NCBI RefSeq assembly: GCF_001422405.1
Contig: NZ_LMMV01000001.1
Location: forward strand, 1,083,489 to 1,147,488
Source of the DNA: Pseudorhodoferax sp. Leaf267
GTDB lineage: Bacteria; Pseudomonadota; Gammaproteobacteria; Burkholderiales; Burkholderiaceae_C
Direction: 5' to 3'
Length of the DNA: 64,000 bases
A program made the position numbers and the translations under genes. Each line of letters starts with the position of its first letter. Positions within the stretch are counted from its first letter, which is position 1. Under the pieces are notes generated by a model. That model was not told the DNA's origin, did not search any database, and was given only the letters and a program-made list of their open reading frames with translations. This document shows, piece by piece, positions 14,556 to 23,941 of the stretch.

Positions 14556-15130
14556 GCGGCGCCCTCCCCCCTGGACCGCCCCACGCCCAGCGCGGCCCAG
14601 CCCTGTGGGCCCAGCTTGCGCAGCGTCTCCATGTTGCGCTCGAAGATGTCGGCCGCGTCGGGGACGGCCTGGACGGCGCGCTCCACGCTGTCTTCGCGCA
14701 GCAGGTGCAGGATGGGGTAAGGCGAGCGGTTGCTGCAGTTGGTCACGTCGTCGGGCGCGGTGCCGGCAAATTGGTAATCGGGGTGGAAGCTCGCGATCTG
14801 GATCTCACCGTCCGGGTCCAGCTCTTCCAGCACGGCATCGGCCTGGTCCAGGAAATCGTTGTAGTCCAGGAAATCGGCCAGCGCCTGCGGCAGCACCAGC
14901 AGTGTGGTGTCGCGCACGGAGGCGTCCAGCGCCAGCAGGTCGAGCAGCTCGCGCCTGAGGTCGGCCTCAACCGCGTCGGCGTGCCGTGCTGCGCTGACGG
15001 CCAGGTGCACCTGGCCTTTGGTGTGCACGGCCTTGGCGAAGGGGCACAGGTTGAGCCCGATCACGGCGCGCTCCAGCCAGGCAATGGTGTCGCGGCGCAC
15101 CGTCTCGATTTCAGTCGCGTCCATGCTCAT
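14552..15130 (-). CDS. DUF1415 family protein
   Basis: A 192-residue conserved protein of unknown function matching what I recall of DUF1415. It shows the N-terminal motif NLCPFAKAVHTKGQVHL, a central LLVLPQALADFLDYNDFLD and the C-terminal YPILHLLREDSVERAV. It overlaps dgt at its start and the methyltransferase gene at its end by 4 bp each. This tight coupling suggests a housekeeping operon rather than a recent insertion. No membrane segments or signal peptide are visible. The CPF motif with a single cysteine could bind a metal or be redox-active, but that is speculation. Confidence 0.75.
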   Translation of the reverse strand: MSMDATEIETVRRDTIAWLERAVIGLNLCPFAKAVHTKGQVHLAVSAARHADAVEADLRRELLDLLALDASVRDTTLLVLPQALADFLDYNDFLDQADAVLEELDPDGEIQIASFHPDYQFAGTAPDDVTNCSNRSPYPILHLLREDSVERAVQAVPDAADIFERNMETLRKLGPQGWAALGVGRSRGEGAA

Positions 15131-16293
15131 CCCAGCAAGCGCTGGCCGGTCAGGCGCTCGTGCTCGCGCGCGGCGAAGCGGTCGGTCATGCCGGCGATGT
15201 AGTCGGCCACCACGCGGGCCTGGGCGGCCACGCCGCCGCGCGCCAGGCGGTCGGCTGCGCGTTCGGCAAAGCGCTCGGCCATTTCGCGTGGGGCGTGGTG
15301 GTAGGCCTCGAACAACTGCTGCACCACGGCCTTGGCCTGGTCGGTGATGTCGTTGACCTGCGGATGCCGGTACAGGTTGCGCGTGAGGAAGCGCTTGAGC
15401 ACCTGCGAGGCCTCCCGCATCGCGGCTTGAAAGCCGATCAGCGGCACGCAGCGCCGCACGGCATCGGTGCTGCCGGGACGGTGCTCCGCCAGGGCCGCGC
15501 TGCTGGCCGCGATCACGTCGTAGACCTGGGCGCTCAGCATGCGGCGGATGCTTTCGTACAGCACGCGGCGGCCCGTGAGCCCGGGATGCTCGCGCAGCGT
15601 TTCGCGCCGGAAGTCGTCGAACAGCGGCACCTCGTGCAGCTGCTCCATCACCAGCAGGCCGGATCGCACGCCGTCGTCGATGTCATGCGCGTTGTAGGCG
15701 ATCTCGTCGGCCAGGTTGCACAGCTGCGCCTCCAGGCTGGGCTGCGTGCGCTGCAGGAAGCGCTGGCCCACGTCGCCGGGATGCGCGGCCTCCAGATGCT
15801 CGGCATTGGCGCGCGAGCAGTGCTTGAGGATGCCCTCGCGCGTCTCGAAGCTGAGGTTCAAGCCGTCGTAGCGCGGGTAGCGGTGCTCCAGCTCGTCCAC
15901 CACGCGCAGGCTTTGCAGGTTGTGCTCGAAGCCACCGTGCGCGGCCATGCAGGCGTTCAACGCGTCCTGCCCGGCATGGCCGAAGGGCGTGTGGCCCAGG
16001 TCGTGCGCGAGCGCGATGGCCTCGACCAGATCCTCGTTGAGCCGCAGCGAGCGTGCGATGGAACGGCCGAGCTGCGCCACCTCCAGCGAATGCGTGAGCC
16101 GCGTACGGAACAGGTCGCCCTCATGGTTCAGGAACACCTGGGTCTTGTAGACCAGGCGCCGGAACGCGGTGGAGTGCACGATGCGGTCCCGGTCGCGCTG
16201 GTACTCGGTGCGTGTGGGGGCTGGCGCCTCGGCATGGCGGCGGCCGCGGCTGTGGGCCGGGTCGCAGGCATAAGGGGCCAGCGCGCCTTGCAT
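15127..16293 (-). CDS. dgt: Deoxyguanosinetriphosphate triphosphohydrolase-like protein
   Basis: HD-domain dNTP triphosphohydrolase, 388 residues from the ATG at 16291-16293. The open frame continues upstream into aroB, but that extension is antiphase to aroB. The chosen start gives the normal family N-terminus and lies 2 bp after the aroB stop. The family motifs are RTEYQRDRDRIVHSTAFRRL, the nucleotide-pocket segment TRLTHSLEVAQ (first HD histidine), and the HD pair in AIALAHDLGHTPFGHAG. The last metal aspartate is in NLADEIAYNAHDIDDG. It belongs to the short dGTPase type common in betaproteobacteria and probably helps control dNTP pools. Confidence 0.93.
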   Translation of the reverse strand: MQGALAPYACDPAHSRGRRHAEAPAPTRTEYQRDRDRIVHSTAFRRLVYKTQVFLNHEGDLFRTRLTHSLEVAQLGRSIARSLRLNEDLVEAIALAHDLGHTPFGHAGQDALNACMAAHGGFEHNLQSLRVVDELEHRYPRYDGLNLSFETREGILKHCSRANAEHLEAAHPGDVGQRFLQRTQPSLEAQLCNLADEIAYNAHDIDDGVRSGLLVMEQLHEVPLFDDFRRETLREHPGLTGRRVLYESIRRMLSAQVYDVIAASSAALAEHRPGSTDAVRRCVPLIGFQAAMREASQVLKRFLTRNLYRHPQVNDITDQAKAVVQQLFEAYHHAPREMAERFAERAADRLARGGVAAQARVVADYIAGMTDRFAAREHERLTGQRLLG

Positions 16294-16295
16294 GC

Positions 16296-17417
16296 TCAGG
16301 TGCAGGACGCGTCGATGACCTCGCGCACGAGCGCGTCCGGCGCGCCTCGCACCACGCAGCGGCCGATGCCATCGATCAGCACGAACTTGATCTCGCCGCC
16401 CTCGGCCTTCTTGTCCACGCGCATGAGTTCCAGGTAGCGACCCGCGTTGTCGGCAGCACTCAGCACCGGCCCCACGGTCGGCAGCCCGGCGCGCGCGACC
16501 AGGTGCGTGAGCCGCTGGACAGAGGCCGCATCGAGCAGGCCCAGGCGCTCGGACAGCCGTGCCGCCATCACCATGCCGCAGCCCACGCCTTCGCCATGCA
16601 GCCAGGCGCCGTAGCCCATGCCGGCCTCGATCGCATGGCCGAAGGTGTGGCCGAAGTTCAGGATGGCGCGCAGGCCGGCCTCGCGCTCGTCCTGGCCCAC
16701 GACCTCGGCCTTGATCTCGCAGCTGCGCTGCACGGCATACGCGAGCGCCGCCGGGTCGCCGGCCAGCAGCGCGTCCAGGTTCTCTTCGATCCACGCCAGG
16801 AACGCCGCGTCGGCGATCGGGCCGTACTTGATGACCTCGGCCAGGCCGGCACTGAGCTCGCGCGAGGGCAGCGTCTTGAGCACGCCCAGGTCGCACACCA
16901 CCAACTGGGGCTGGTAGAAGGCGCCGACCATGTTCTTGCCCAGCGGGTGGTTGATGGCCGTCTTGCCGCCGACCGAGGAGTCGACCTGCGCCAGCAAGGT
17001 GGTGGGCACCTGCACGAAGGGCACGCCGCGCATGTAGCTGGCAGCGGCGAAGCCGGTGATGTCGCCCACCACGCCGCCGCCCAGCGCGAACAGCACGGTC
17101 TTGCGGTCGCAGCCACGCGACAGCAGCGCATCGAACACCAGGTTCAGCGTTTCCCAGGTCTTGTAGGCCTCGCCGTCGGGGAGCGCCACGGTGTGGATGG
17201 CGGCGTAGCGGCCGGCCAGCGCGGCCTGCAGGCGCTGCGCGTAGAGCGGCCCCACGGTCGTGTTGGTCACGATCAACGCCGTGGCCGCGCGTGGCACGCC
17301 GGCAAACGTGGCGGGGTCGTCGAGCAGGCCACTGCCGATGGCGATCGGGTAGCTGCGGTCACCGAGATCGATGCGCACCTCGGTGCGGGCGGAAGGAGGG
17401 GCTAGGGTGGCGTCCAT
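16296..17417 (-). CDS. aroB: 3-dehydroquinate synthase
   Basis: Second step of the shikimate pathway: converts DAHP to 3-dehydroquinate using NAD+ and a divalent metal. From the ATG at 17415-17417 ([10 protein letters not shown]) it has 373 residues. An upstream ATG at 17483 would add 22 residues and run into aroK, so it is rejected. Motifs: [21 protein letters not shown] around the NAD site, [20 protein letters not shown], and the metal ligands in [15 protein letters not shown] and WLHGEGV. It follows aroK by 25 bp on the same strand. Confidence 0.96.
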   Translation of the reverse strand: MDATLAPPSARTEVRIDLGDRSYPIAIGSGLLDDPATFAGVPRAATALIVTNTTVGPLYAQRLQAALAGRYAAIHTVALPDGEAYKTWETLNLVFDALLSRGCDRKTVLFALGGGVVGDITGFAAASYMRGVPFVQVPTTLLAQVDSSVGGKTAINHPLGKNMVGAFYQPQLVVCDLGVLKTLPSRELSAGLAEVIKYGPIADAAFLAWIEENLDALLAGDPAALAYAVQRSCEIKAEVVGQDEREAGLRAILNFGHTFGHAIEAGMGYGAWLHGEGVGCGMVMAARLSERLGLLDAASVQRLTHLVARAGLPTVGPVLSAADNAGRYLELMRVDKKAEGGEIKFVLIDGIGRCVVRGAPDALVREVIDASCT

Positions 17418-17442
17418 CAGGGCGCCAAGTGTAAGGCGCCCC

Positions 17443-17964
17443 TCAGGCGGCGGGCCCCGGCGCAGGCTGCAGGATGGCGGCAATGGTGTTGACCAGCGCT
17501 GCCGTCGATGGCCGGCCGATGGTGATCACGTCGTGCGCGGTCTCACGGTACAGCGCGTCGCGTTGCGCGAACAGTTCGCGCAGCCGCATGAGCGGATCGG
17601 CCACCTGCAGCAGCGGCCGGTTCTGGTCGTGCCGCAGGCGGCGGTAGACCTCCTCGGGCGTCGCGAACAGGTAGAACACGCGTGTGCGGCCACGCAGGCA
17701 CTCGCGGTTCGCAGGCCGCAGCACCGCGCCGCCGCCGGTGGCGATGACCACGGGGCCGCTGTCCGTGATGTCGGAGATCGCCTGGGCCTCGACATCGCGG
17801 AAACTGGCCTCGCCCTCGCGCTCAAAGTACTCGCGGATCGAGCAGCCCAGCGCCTGCTCGACCCAGTGGTCCGCATCAACGAAGGGGAGTTGGAGCCGGC
17901 GCGCCAGCTGGCGCCCGACCGTCGACTTGCCCGAGCCGGGCATGCCCACAAGGGCGATGTTCAA
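17443..17964 (-). CDS. aroK: Shikimate kinase
   Basis: Phosphorylates shikimate with ATP in the shikimate pathway. The 173-residue protein has the P-loop [14 protein letters not shown] at about residues 8-21, shikimate-binding [27 protein letters not shown], and the adenine-side motif [15 protein letters not shown]. The start codon is the first ATG and leaves 9 bp to the Ig-like lipoprotein gene. In many betaproteobacteria pilQ is directly followed by aroK, aroB and dgt; here the order is kept but an extra gene lies between pilQ and aroK. Confidence 0.96.
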   Translation of the reverse strand: MNIALVGMPGSGKSTVGRQLARRLQLPFVDADHWVEQALGCSIREYFEREGEASFRDVEAQAISDITDSGPVVIATGGGAVLRPANRECLRGRTRVFYLFATPEEVYRRLRHDQNRPLLQVADPLMRLRELFAQRDALYRETAHDVITIGRPSTAALVNTIAAILQPAPGPAA

Positions 17965-17973
17965 GAAAAAACC

Positions 17974-19935
17974 TCACTGCAATGGCACAGAGAAAGTCGT
18001 CGTTAAGCCCGAGGGGGCCGTAATTTTGATCGACACGCTGTTTCCAAGTACACATCCGTTCAGCGTCAGCCGGACAGCCGTCGCAAGGCTCTCACCAGGC
18101 TGGCCAATCGTCGGCCGCACGTCCACAACTGGAGCACCTGCAACCTCTGCCACGGTGCAAGTCGTCGGCGCGCCAGTGCCGGACACTGCTGTTCCTGCGG
18201 GCATTGGAAGCAGGAGATTATCCGCGCTGTGCAACCGGAACGACACACTGCCCGCGGTCGCCTGAACCGCTGAGATCGCCGCCATCGACGAGCCATAAAG
18301 AACGACGGCCTGCTGCCGCACCGTGGTTGCAAGCCCGCTGTCGCAGGTGTTGGACTTCGACGGAAAGGCGCCACCCGCGGAAGGACAACTGCCTGTACCG
18401 CCGCGTGGCACGAAGAACTCGCCTACATCGGCCACGTTGTTCTCGTTGTCGTCGCGGTAGGCATCCCCCATGACCGCTAGCTGATCGACACCGGCGTCAT
18501 AAATGTTGTTCCCGTTGACGTCCACATAGTCCTTGGTACCGGACGTATGCGCCATCACCGTGATGCGGCCGTCAGCCGTGCGCGGGTTCTGCGTCACAAA
18601 CTCCACGGAGCACGACGAGATGCCGTTGACTCTCGTTGTCGCGCAACTTCGGGCAATCTGACCACCCTCTGCCGTGAAGTTGACGACCGTCCCATCGTTG
18701 ACAGCGTTGCCTTGACGATCTGCCAGACGCACCGTGAAGGTGGAAGGTGTCCCGTCAATGGCCCAACCTTCCAAGCTGGTTCGGCTGACCGACAAACTCA
18801 TGAAGCGCTGCGATGGGGGCCCCGATGCGACAGTTAGATTTTGCGACTCGGCAAACACCGCCGGACTCGATCCGATCAAGGTTGCTCGTAGTTTGACCGG
18901 TCCGGGAATCGTGCCGGAGAACAGGGAGACCGAAACCAAGCCATCCTGGTCACTCGTACGCCGCACCGACGCGGTCGAGCCGGATGCACCAATGCCGACG
19001 CCACCTGGATTGGTATCGATGCTGAAATCGACGGGCACATTGGCGAGCGCCGATCCGACCGAAGACAGTACTCGAAAGCTGACCACTGACTGCTCGACCG
19101 CCCCGGAGCCTGCTACGAAGATCTGATCCGGCGTCGCACTGACGAAGGTCAGCGTATTGGCAATGGGCGCGGCAACCGTGACAGTGGTCGACTGCGACGT
19201 CGCGCCAGGGCTGGTTGCGGTCAACGTTACCGCGCCGCTGCATGGCTTGCCGTCGGCAGCAACGGCGGTGTAGGAGACCTCCGCCACACCGCTGCCATTG
19301 GTCGTCACGCCAAAGCTGCCCGCGCTTGCATCCTGGCCATTGATACGACCACAGGACGCGGCAAAAGCAACATTGACCGGGATGCCGGCCGCGGGAACGC
19401 CACTGATCGATGCAGTGGTGGTCAGCGTTGCATTGCCGCCGGAAGCAAGGGCGGAAGAACTGCTGACCAGCGGCGACAACACGAGACTGGAGGCAGAGAC
19501 GGCGAAGTCCGTCGTGCCCGTGATGGTTGCGGTATCGACCGTAGCCGTCGCGGTCAACGTGGCTGCGCCCAAGGCGGACAACGAGACGGGTTCGACAGCT
19601 ACTTGCGCGATACCAGAGGCATTGGTCAACGCGGTTGTCGGCGTCAACTTGGCCGTGGTTTGGTCGGACAGCGCAAACGTGACCAACCGATTGGCGATTG
19701 CAGCACCCGACGCATCCTTGAGCGTGGCACGTGCCGTGTACGCGCCGCCAGCAGAAATGCTAGGCACGACAGCATCACTGCTGTTGATGACTGTGACGAC
19801 CAGCGTCGGCACGCTCGGTGTCGGAGTCGTCCCCCCACCTCCCCCGATCGGCGTCCCCGCACTGCCGCCCCCACCCCCGCACGCCGCCAGCAGGCCGGTC
19901 ATCGCCAGTGCCATCAAGTACTTCACGTAACGCAT
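17974..19935 (-). CDS. Ig-like (Big_1/invasin-type) domain lipoprotein inserted between pilQ and aroK
   Basis: A 653-residue exported protein. The signal peptide ends in the lipobox LLAAC at about residues 15-19, followed by a Gly/Ser/Pro-rich linker. Three to four Ig-like repeats follow, each with a Big_1-style pattern (ARATLKDASGAAIANRLVTF; TALTNASGIAQVAVEP; SGVAEVSYTAVAADGKP; VSVSLFSGTIPGPVKLRATL). Between about residues 470 and 506 are two Asp/Asn loops, DVNGNNIYDAGVD and DDNENNVADVGEF, which resemble calcium-binding loops. Codon use has visibly lower third-position GC than pilQ and aroK. The position in the pilus operon suggests a surface role linked to type IV pili, but this is inference from place only. 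Confidence 0.75.
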   Translation of the reverse strand: MRYVKYLMALAMTGLLAACGGGGGSAGTPIGGGGGTTPTPSVPTLVVTVINSSDAVVPSISAGGAYTARATLKDASGAAIANRLVTFALSDQTTAKLTPTTALTNASGIAQVAVEPVSLSALGAATLTATATVDTATITGTTDFAVSASSLVLSPLVSSSSALASGGNATLTTTASISGVPAAGIPVNVAFAASCGRINGQDASAGSFGVTTNGSGVAEVSYTAVAADGKPCSGAVTLTATSPGATSQSTTVTVAAPIANTLTFVSATPDQIFVAGSGAVEQSVVSFRVLSSVGSALANVPVDFSIDTNPGGVGIGASGSTASVRRTSDQDGLVSVSLFSGTIPGPVKLRATLIGSSPAVFAESQNLTVASGPPSQRFMSLSVSRTSLEGWAIDGTPSTFTVRLADRQGNAVNDGTVVNFTAEGGQIARSCATTRVNGISSCSVEFVTQNPRTADGRITVMAHTSGTKDYVDVNGNNIYDAGVDQLAVMGDAYRDDNENNVADVGEFFVPRGGTGSCPSAGGAFPSKSNTCDSGLATTVRQQAVVLYGSSMAAISAVQATAGSVSFRLHSADNLLLPMPAGTAVSGTGAPTTCTVAEVAGAPVVDVRPTIGQPGESLATAVRLTLNGCVLGNSVSIKITAPSGLTTTFSVPLQ

Positions 19936-19965
19936 GGTGTCCTCACCCTTTTCGAATTCTTGTGC

Positions 19966-22110
19966 TCAGCGCGAAGCCGAGCGCTCCGCGATCATCTTCG
20001 GCGTGATGAAGATCAGCATTTCCTGCTTGTTCGAGGTCCGCGTGCGGCTCTTGAACAAGTTGCCGGCGATCGGGATGTCGCCCAGCAATGGCACCTTGGC
20101 CTCGGTGTCGACCTCGTTCAGCTCGAAGATGCCGCCGATCACGACCGTGCCGCCGTTCTCCACCAGCACCTGGGTCTTGATGTGCTTGGTGTTGATCGCA
20201 AAGCCAGCCGCCGTGCTCTGGCCCACGCTGTCCTTGTTGACGTCCAGGTCCAGGATGATGTTGCCCTCCGGCGTGATCTGCGGGACCACTTCGAGCTTGA
20301 GGTTGGCCTTGCGGAACGCGATCGATGTGGCGCCGCTGGAGGTGGCGACCTGGTAGGGCAGCTCGGTGCCCTGCTCGATCAGCGCCTTGGTCTGGTCGGC
20401 CGTGACCACGCGCGGGCTGGAGACGACCTTGCCCTTGCCGTCGGACTCCAGGGCCGACAGCTCCAGCGTCAGGAACCGGTTGGCGGCGGCGTTGAAGATC
20501 GAGACCGCGAAGCTGGCCGCGCTGTCGGCTACGCCGAGCGCTTCGGCCGGCAGGTTCACGAAGTTGCTGCTGGTGTTGATGACGCCGCCCGCACCGGCGC
20601 TGGCCACCGCGTTGCCGTAGGTGGTGCCGAAGACGGCGCGGTTGTTGCCCGAGAGGCGGTAGCCGCCCAGCCCGCCGTTCTGCGCGCGCAGGTCGCCGCC
20701 GCCCAGTCGCACGCCCAGCGAGCGGCCGAAGGTGTCGGAGGCCTCGACGATGCGCGCCTCGATCAGCACCTGGCGCACGGCAATGTCCAGCTTCTTGATC
20801 AGCTCGTTGACGGCCTGCAGCCGGCTTGCGATGTCGGTCACGAACAACTGGTTGGTCCGCGGCTCGGGGATGGCCGTACCCCGTGCACTTAGGAAACGCG
20901 AGCTGGCGCCAGTGCCGCCGCCACCGCCGCCGCTGGACGAGTTGGCGATCTGCGCGGCGATGTCGACCGCGCGCGCGTAGTTCATCTGGAACGACTGGGT
21001 GCGCAGCGGCTCCAGGTTTTCCAGCGCGGCGGCGGATTCGAGGTCTTTCTTCTTGCGTGCGTCGATCTCGTCCTTGGGCGCGATCCACAGCACGCTGCCG
21101 CTCTTCTCCATGCCCAGGCCCTTGGCGTCCATGATGATCTGCAGCGCCTGGTCCCAGGGCACGTCCTTCAGGCGCAACGTGACCGAGCCGGTCACGGAGT
21201 CGGAGGTCACGACGTTGAAGTTCGTGAAGTCGGCGATCACCTGCAGCAGCGCGCGCACTTCGATGTTCTGGAAGTTCAGCGACAGCTTGTCGCCCGTGAA
21301 GCCGGGGCCCTGGCTCAGGCGGTTCGGGTCCACGCGCTGCGGCCGCACCTCGACGACGAACTGGCCGTCGCTCTGGTAGGCGCTGTGTTCCCAGGCGCCG
21401 CGCGGCTCGATGACCATGCGCACGCGGTCGCCGACCTGGAAGGTGGAGATGTTCTGCACCGGCGTGTCGAAGTCGCTCACGTCGAGCCGGCGGCGCAGGC
21501 CCTCGGGCAGCGAGGAGTTCAGGAACTCGACGACCAGGGTCTGGCCCTGCTGGCGCAGGTCGACACCGACCTGGCTGCTGCCCAGTCCCACGACGATCTT
21601 GCCCGTGTTGTCCGGGCCACGCCTGAAGTCCAGGTCCTTCAATGCCGGGCGGCCGCGCGTGCCGGCGTCGGGAAACACGGGCGCCGGGCTGGCCGGCAGC
21701 GCCGTGACCACGGGCTCCAGCACGATCAGGATGGACTTGCCCTGCAGCTGTGCCTTGTACGAGGTCGCCTGCTTCAGGTTCAGCACCACGCGCGAACGGT
21801 CGCCCACCTGCAGCACGTTGGCCGAGCGCAGGTTGCCCTGGTTCATCTCGATGGGCGCACGGCCCAGCGTGGTCACGACACCCGGGAAGTCCAGCGCGAT
21901 GCGGGCCGGCGACTGGATGGACACGCCGGTGGGCATGGAGGTGGGCGCCTCGCTCAGGTCGATGCGGATCACTTCCGTGCCCTGCTGCAGGGCGCCGGTC
22001 ACGGCCTCGATCGCCGGCTGCGCGAGCGCGCTGCACGAGGCTGCCACCCACAGCAAGGCCGCGGCCCAACGGCGCGGCGCGCTGTGCGCGATCGCGTTCT
22101 GAATCTTCAT
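19966..22110 (-). CDS. pilQ: Type IV pilus secretin PilQ
   Basis: Outer-membrane secretin through which type IV pili (and transforming DNA) pass. The start chosen is the ATG at 22108-22110 (MKIQNAIAHS), overlapping the pilP stop as ATGA; an in-frame ATG 15 codons upstream lies within pilP. The 714-residue precursor has a signal peptide ending near SALAQ, two AMIN domains (IRIDLSEAPTSMPTGV; KIVVGLGSSQVGVDLRQQ), and an STN-like domain at LSLNFQNIEVRALLQVIADF. N0/N1 domains and the secretin domain follow, with the signature VLIEARIVEASDTFGRSLG and the end VVIGGIFELNEVDTEAKVP. A glycine-rich loop SSSGGGGGGTGASS lies before the secretin core. Confidence 0.95.
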   Translation of the reverse strand: MKIQNAIAHSAPRRWAAALLWVAASCSALAQPAIEAVTGALQQGTEVIRIDLSEAPTSMPTGVSIQSPARIALDFPGVVTTLGRAPIEMNQGNLRSANVLQVGDRSRVVLNLKQATSYKAQLQGKSILIVLEPVVTALPASPAPVFPDAGTRGRPALKDLDFRRGPDNTGKIVVGLGSSQVGVDLRQQGQTLVVEFLNSSLPEGLRRRLDVSDFDTPVQNISTFQVGDRVRMVIEPRGAWEHSAYQSDGQFVVEVRPQRVDPNRLSQGPGFTGDKLSLNFQNIEVRALLQVIADFTNFNVVTSDSVTGSVTLRLKDVPWDQALQIIMDAKGLGMEKSGSVLWIAPKDEIDARKKKDLESAAALENLEPLRTQSFQMNYARAVDIAAQIANSSSGGGGGGTGASSRFLSARGTAIPEPRTNQLFVTDIASRLQAVNELIKKLDIAVRQVLIEARIVEASDTFGRSLGVRLGGGDLRAQNGGLGGYRLSGNNRAVFGTTYGNAVASAGAGGVINTSSNFVNLPAEALGVADSAASFAVSIFNAAANRFLTLELSALESDGKGKVVSSPRVVTADQTKALIEQGTELPYQVATSSGATSIAFRKANLKLEVVPQITPEGNIILDLDVNKDSVGQSTAAGFAINTKHIKTQVLVENGGTVVIGGIFELNEVDTEAKVPLLGDIPIAGNLFKSRTRTSNKQEMLIFITPKMIAERSASR

Positions 22111-22652
22111 TTCACCCTTTCTTGCAGCACCAGGCTCGCCTTGCGCTCGATCCAATCTCCGCCGCCGTCCTGGACGATCTCGCGCAGGGAAACTTCTGTC
22201 TCGTCGATCTTGGTGACTTTGCCGTAGTTCTGGCCGAGGTAGGCGCCCACGCGCACCTGGTGCAACAGGTTGTCGATGCGGATCAGCGCCACCGGCGCGC
22301 CGTCGCGGCGCAGGCTGCCCACCATGGCCATGCTGTCCAGCGGATAGGACTCCAGCGGCTCCTTGCGCCGTGCCAGCTCGGGCGCGACCAGGCTGGCATT
22401 GGCCGTGGTCTGGGCCGAGTCCTGGCGCAGGGCCTGGGCCAGCTTCTGCTGGCTGAACGGGTCGACGCCGCTCTCCTGGTCATATGCCTGGGGCACGAAT
22501 TGCTTGGGCGCGGTCAGCGGCGTGACGCGCGGGCGGACCTGGCTGCGCTGCTCCGTCATCCACTGCTGCAGTTCGTCCTCGTCCGCGGATCCGCAGCCCG
22601 CCAGGGCCAGGGCCGACAGCGCCAACAGCGACAGGCGGAGCAGGCGCCTCAT
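22107..22652 (-). CDS. pilP: Type IV pilus inner-membrane lipoprotein PilP
   Basis: Periplasmic lipoprotein linking the PilMNO inner-membrane complex to the PilQ secretin. The 181-residue precursor has a short signal peptide with lipobox LALAGC at residues 14-19. A low-complexity linker follows, then the PilP HR domain with ESYPLDSMAMVGSLRRDGAP, ALIRIDNLLHQVRVGAYLGQ and NYGKVTKIDETEVSLREIV. Its ATG overlaps the pilO stop by 4 bp and its stop overlaps the pilQ ATG. Confidence 0.94.
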   Translation of the reverse strand: MRRLLRLSLLALSALALAGCGSADEDELQQWMTEQRSQVRPRVTPLTAPKQFVPQAYDQESGVDPFSQQKLAQALRQDSAQTTANASLVAPELARRKEPLESYPLDSMAMVGSLRRDGAPVALIRIDNLLHQVRVGAYLGQNYGKVTKIDETEVSLREIVQDGGGDWIERKASLVLQERVK

Positions 22653-23314
22653 TTCTTGGCTCCGGCGGCGGCCTGCTGGGCGGTGATTTCGTCCTGGTCG
22701 AGATAGCGGAAGGTGCGCGCCGTGGCGTCCATGGTCAGCGCGCCATCGCGGCCGGGCACGATGGCGATGTTGTTCAGCGTCACGATGCGCGACAGATTGG
22801 CCACGTCGGACGCGAAGGCGCCGATGTCGTGGAAGCGGCCCGTCACGCGCAGCGCGATCGGCAGCTCGGCGTAGTAGGGCCGCACCACGACCTGGCCGGG
22901 CCGGAACAGGTCGAACTGCAGGCTGCGGCCCAGGCCGGCCTGGTTCACGTCGGACAGCAGCGCGGCCATTTCAGCCTTGCTGGGCAGCTGCTTTTCGAGC
23001 TGCGTCACGTACTGCTGGATCTGCTCGCGCTGCTTCTTCAGCGCCTCCAGGTTCACGGCCTTGACCATGCGCGTCTGGTAGGCGGTGCGCAGCTCGGTTT
23101 CCTTGGCGCGCTCGGCGATCAGCTCGTCCTCAAAGCCGCTCAGGTAGGTGAACCAGAGCACGGCCACCACGGCGGTGGCCACGAACACCAGCAGCAGTGC
23201 GCGCGGCAGCGATGGCCACTGCGAGGGGTCGGACGGATGCAGATTGCGGAACTGCCGCGCGAACTGCTCCTGGATGGCGGAGAAGGCGGCTTTGGGGGCG
23301 GGCTTGGTGGCCAT
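22649..23314 (-). CDS. pilO: Type IV pilus assembly protein PilO
   Basis: Inner-membrane protein of the pilus alignment complex that heterodimerises with PilN. The 221-residue protein has a cytoplasmic N-terminus, one membrane span at about residues 41-61 (LLLVFVATAVVAVLWFTYLS), a coiled coil (AERAKETELRTAYQTRMVKA) and a C-terminal ferredoxin-like domain with QVVVRPYYAELPIALRVTG and FHDIGAFASDVANLSRIVTL. It lies between pilN (9 bp away) and pilP (4-bp overlap). Confidence 0.94.
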   Translation of the reverse strand: MATKPAPKAAFSAIQEQFARQFRNLHPSDPSQWPSLPRALLLVFVATAVVAVLWFTYLSGFEDELIAERAKETELRTAYQTRMVKAVNLEALKKQREQIQQYVTQLEKQLPSKAEMAALLSDVNQAGLGRSLQFDLFRPGQVVVRPYYAELPIALRVTGRFHDIGAFASDVANLSRIVTLNNIAIVPGRDGALTMDATARTFRYLDQDEITAQQAAAGAKK

Positions 23315-23323
23315 GAGGATTGC

Positions 23324-23941
23324 TTACCGTGCCGGGGCCGAGGCCGTGGATGCCGGCGTGGCGGCGGTCTGCTGCAGTTCACTGGCGCGCATCAGGCGCA
23401 CGCGCAGGTTGAAGTTGGCCACACGGCGCGTGTCGCGCGCGCTCAGCGGCAAGGTGGCGGACACGATCTCGGTGAGCTCGGGCTTGGCCAGCCAGGGCGT
23501 GCTGTCGGTCAGGTTGCGCAGCAGCTCGGAGATGCGCTCGTTGGACTGCGCCACGCCCGCCAGCGTCACGGACTGGTTTTCCTGGCGCAAGCTGGTGATG
23601 TAGACACCGTTGGGCGTCTGCCGGACCAACTCGTTGAGCAGGTGCACGGGCAGGTTGCGGTCTGCCTGCAGGTCTTCCACCGCCTTCTGGCGCGCCGTCA
23701 GCGCGGCGATCTCCTGCTCGATCGTGGCGATTTCCTTGATCTGGTTGTCCAGCGTCTGGATCTGGCTCTGCAGGAAGCCGTTGCGGTTGCGCTGGGTCTC
23801 GATCTGGCCCTGGAACCAGAAGTACACGACGGCGGCCAGCAGCAGGCCGACGAGTGCGGATGCACCCAGCGTCACATGGAACGCATCCCGCCTGGCCTTG
23901 CGCGCCGCCTCGCGGTGGGGCAGCAGGTTGATCAGGATCAC
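23324..23941 (-). CDS. pilN: Type IV pilus assembly protein PilN
   Basis: Partner of PilO and PilM in the pilus alignment complex. The 205-residue protein begins with the conserved cytoplasmic peptide MILINLLPHREAARKARR (INLLP motif) that docks into PilM. A membrane span follows at about residues 28-46, then a coiled coil (NRNGFLQSQIQTLDNQIKEI) and a periplasmic domain with TPNGVYITSLRQENQSVTLA. A low-complexity Ala/Ser/Thr tail ends the protein. Its ATG overlaps the pilM stop by 4 bp. Confidence 0.95.
   Translation of the reverse strand: MILINLLPHREAARKARRDAFHVTLGASALVGLLLAAVVYFWFQGQIETQRNRNGFLQSQIQTLDNQIKEIATIEQEIAALTARQKAVEDLQADRNLPVHLLNELVRQTPNGVYITSLRQENQSVTLAGVAQSNERISELLRNLTDSTPWLAKPELTEIVSATLPLSARDTRRVANFNLRVRLMRASELQQTAATPASTASAPAR

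Noticed and set aside
16294..16896. Upstream extension of the dgt frame into aroB
   Set aside because: It is out of phase with aroB, which is clearly coding there. The dGTPase family N-terminus begins at the ATG at 16293.
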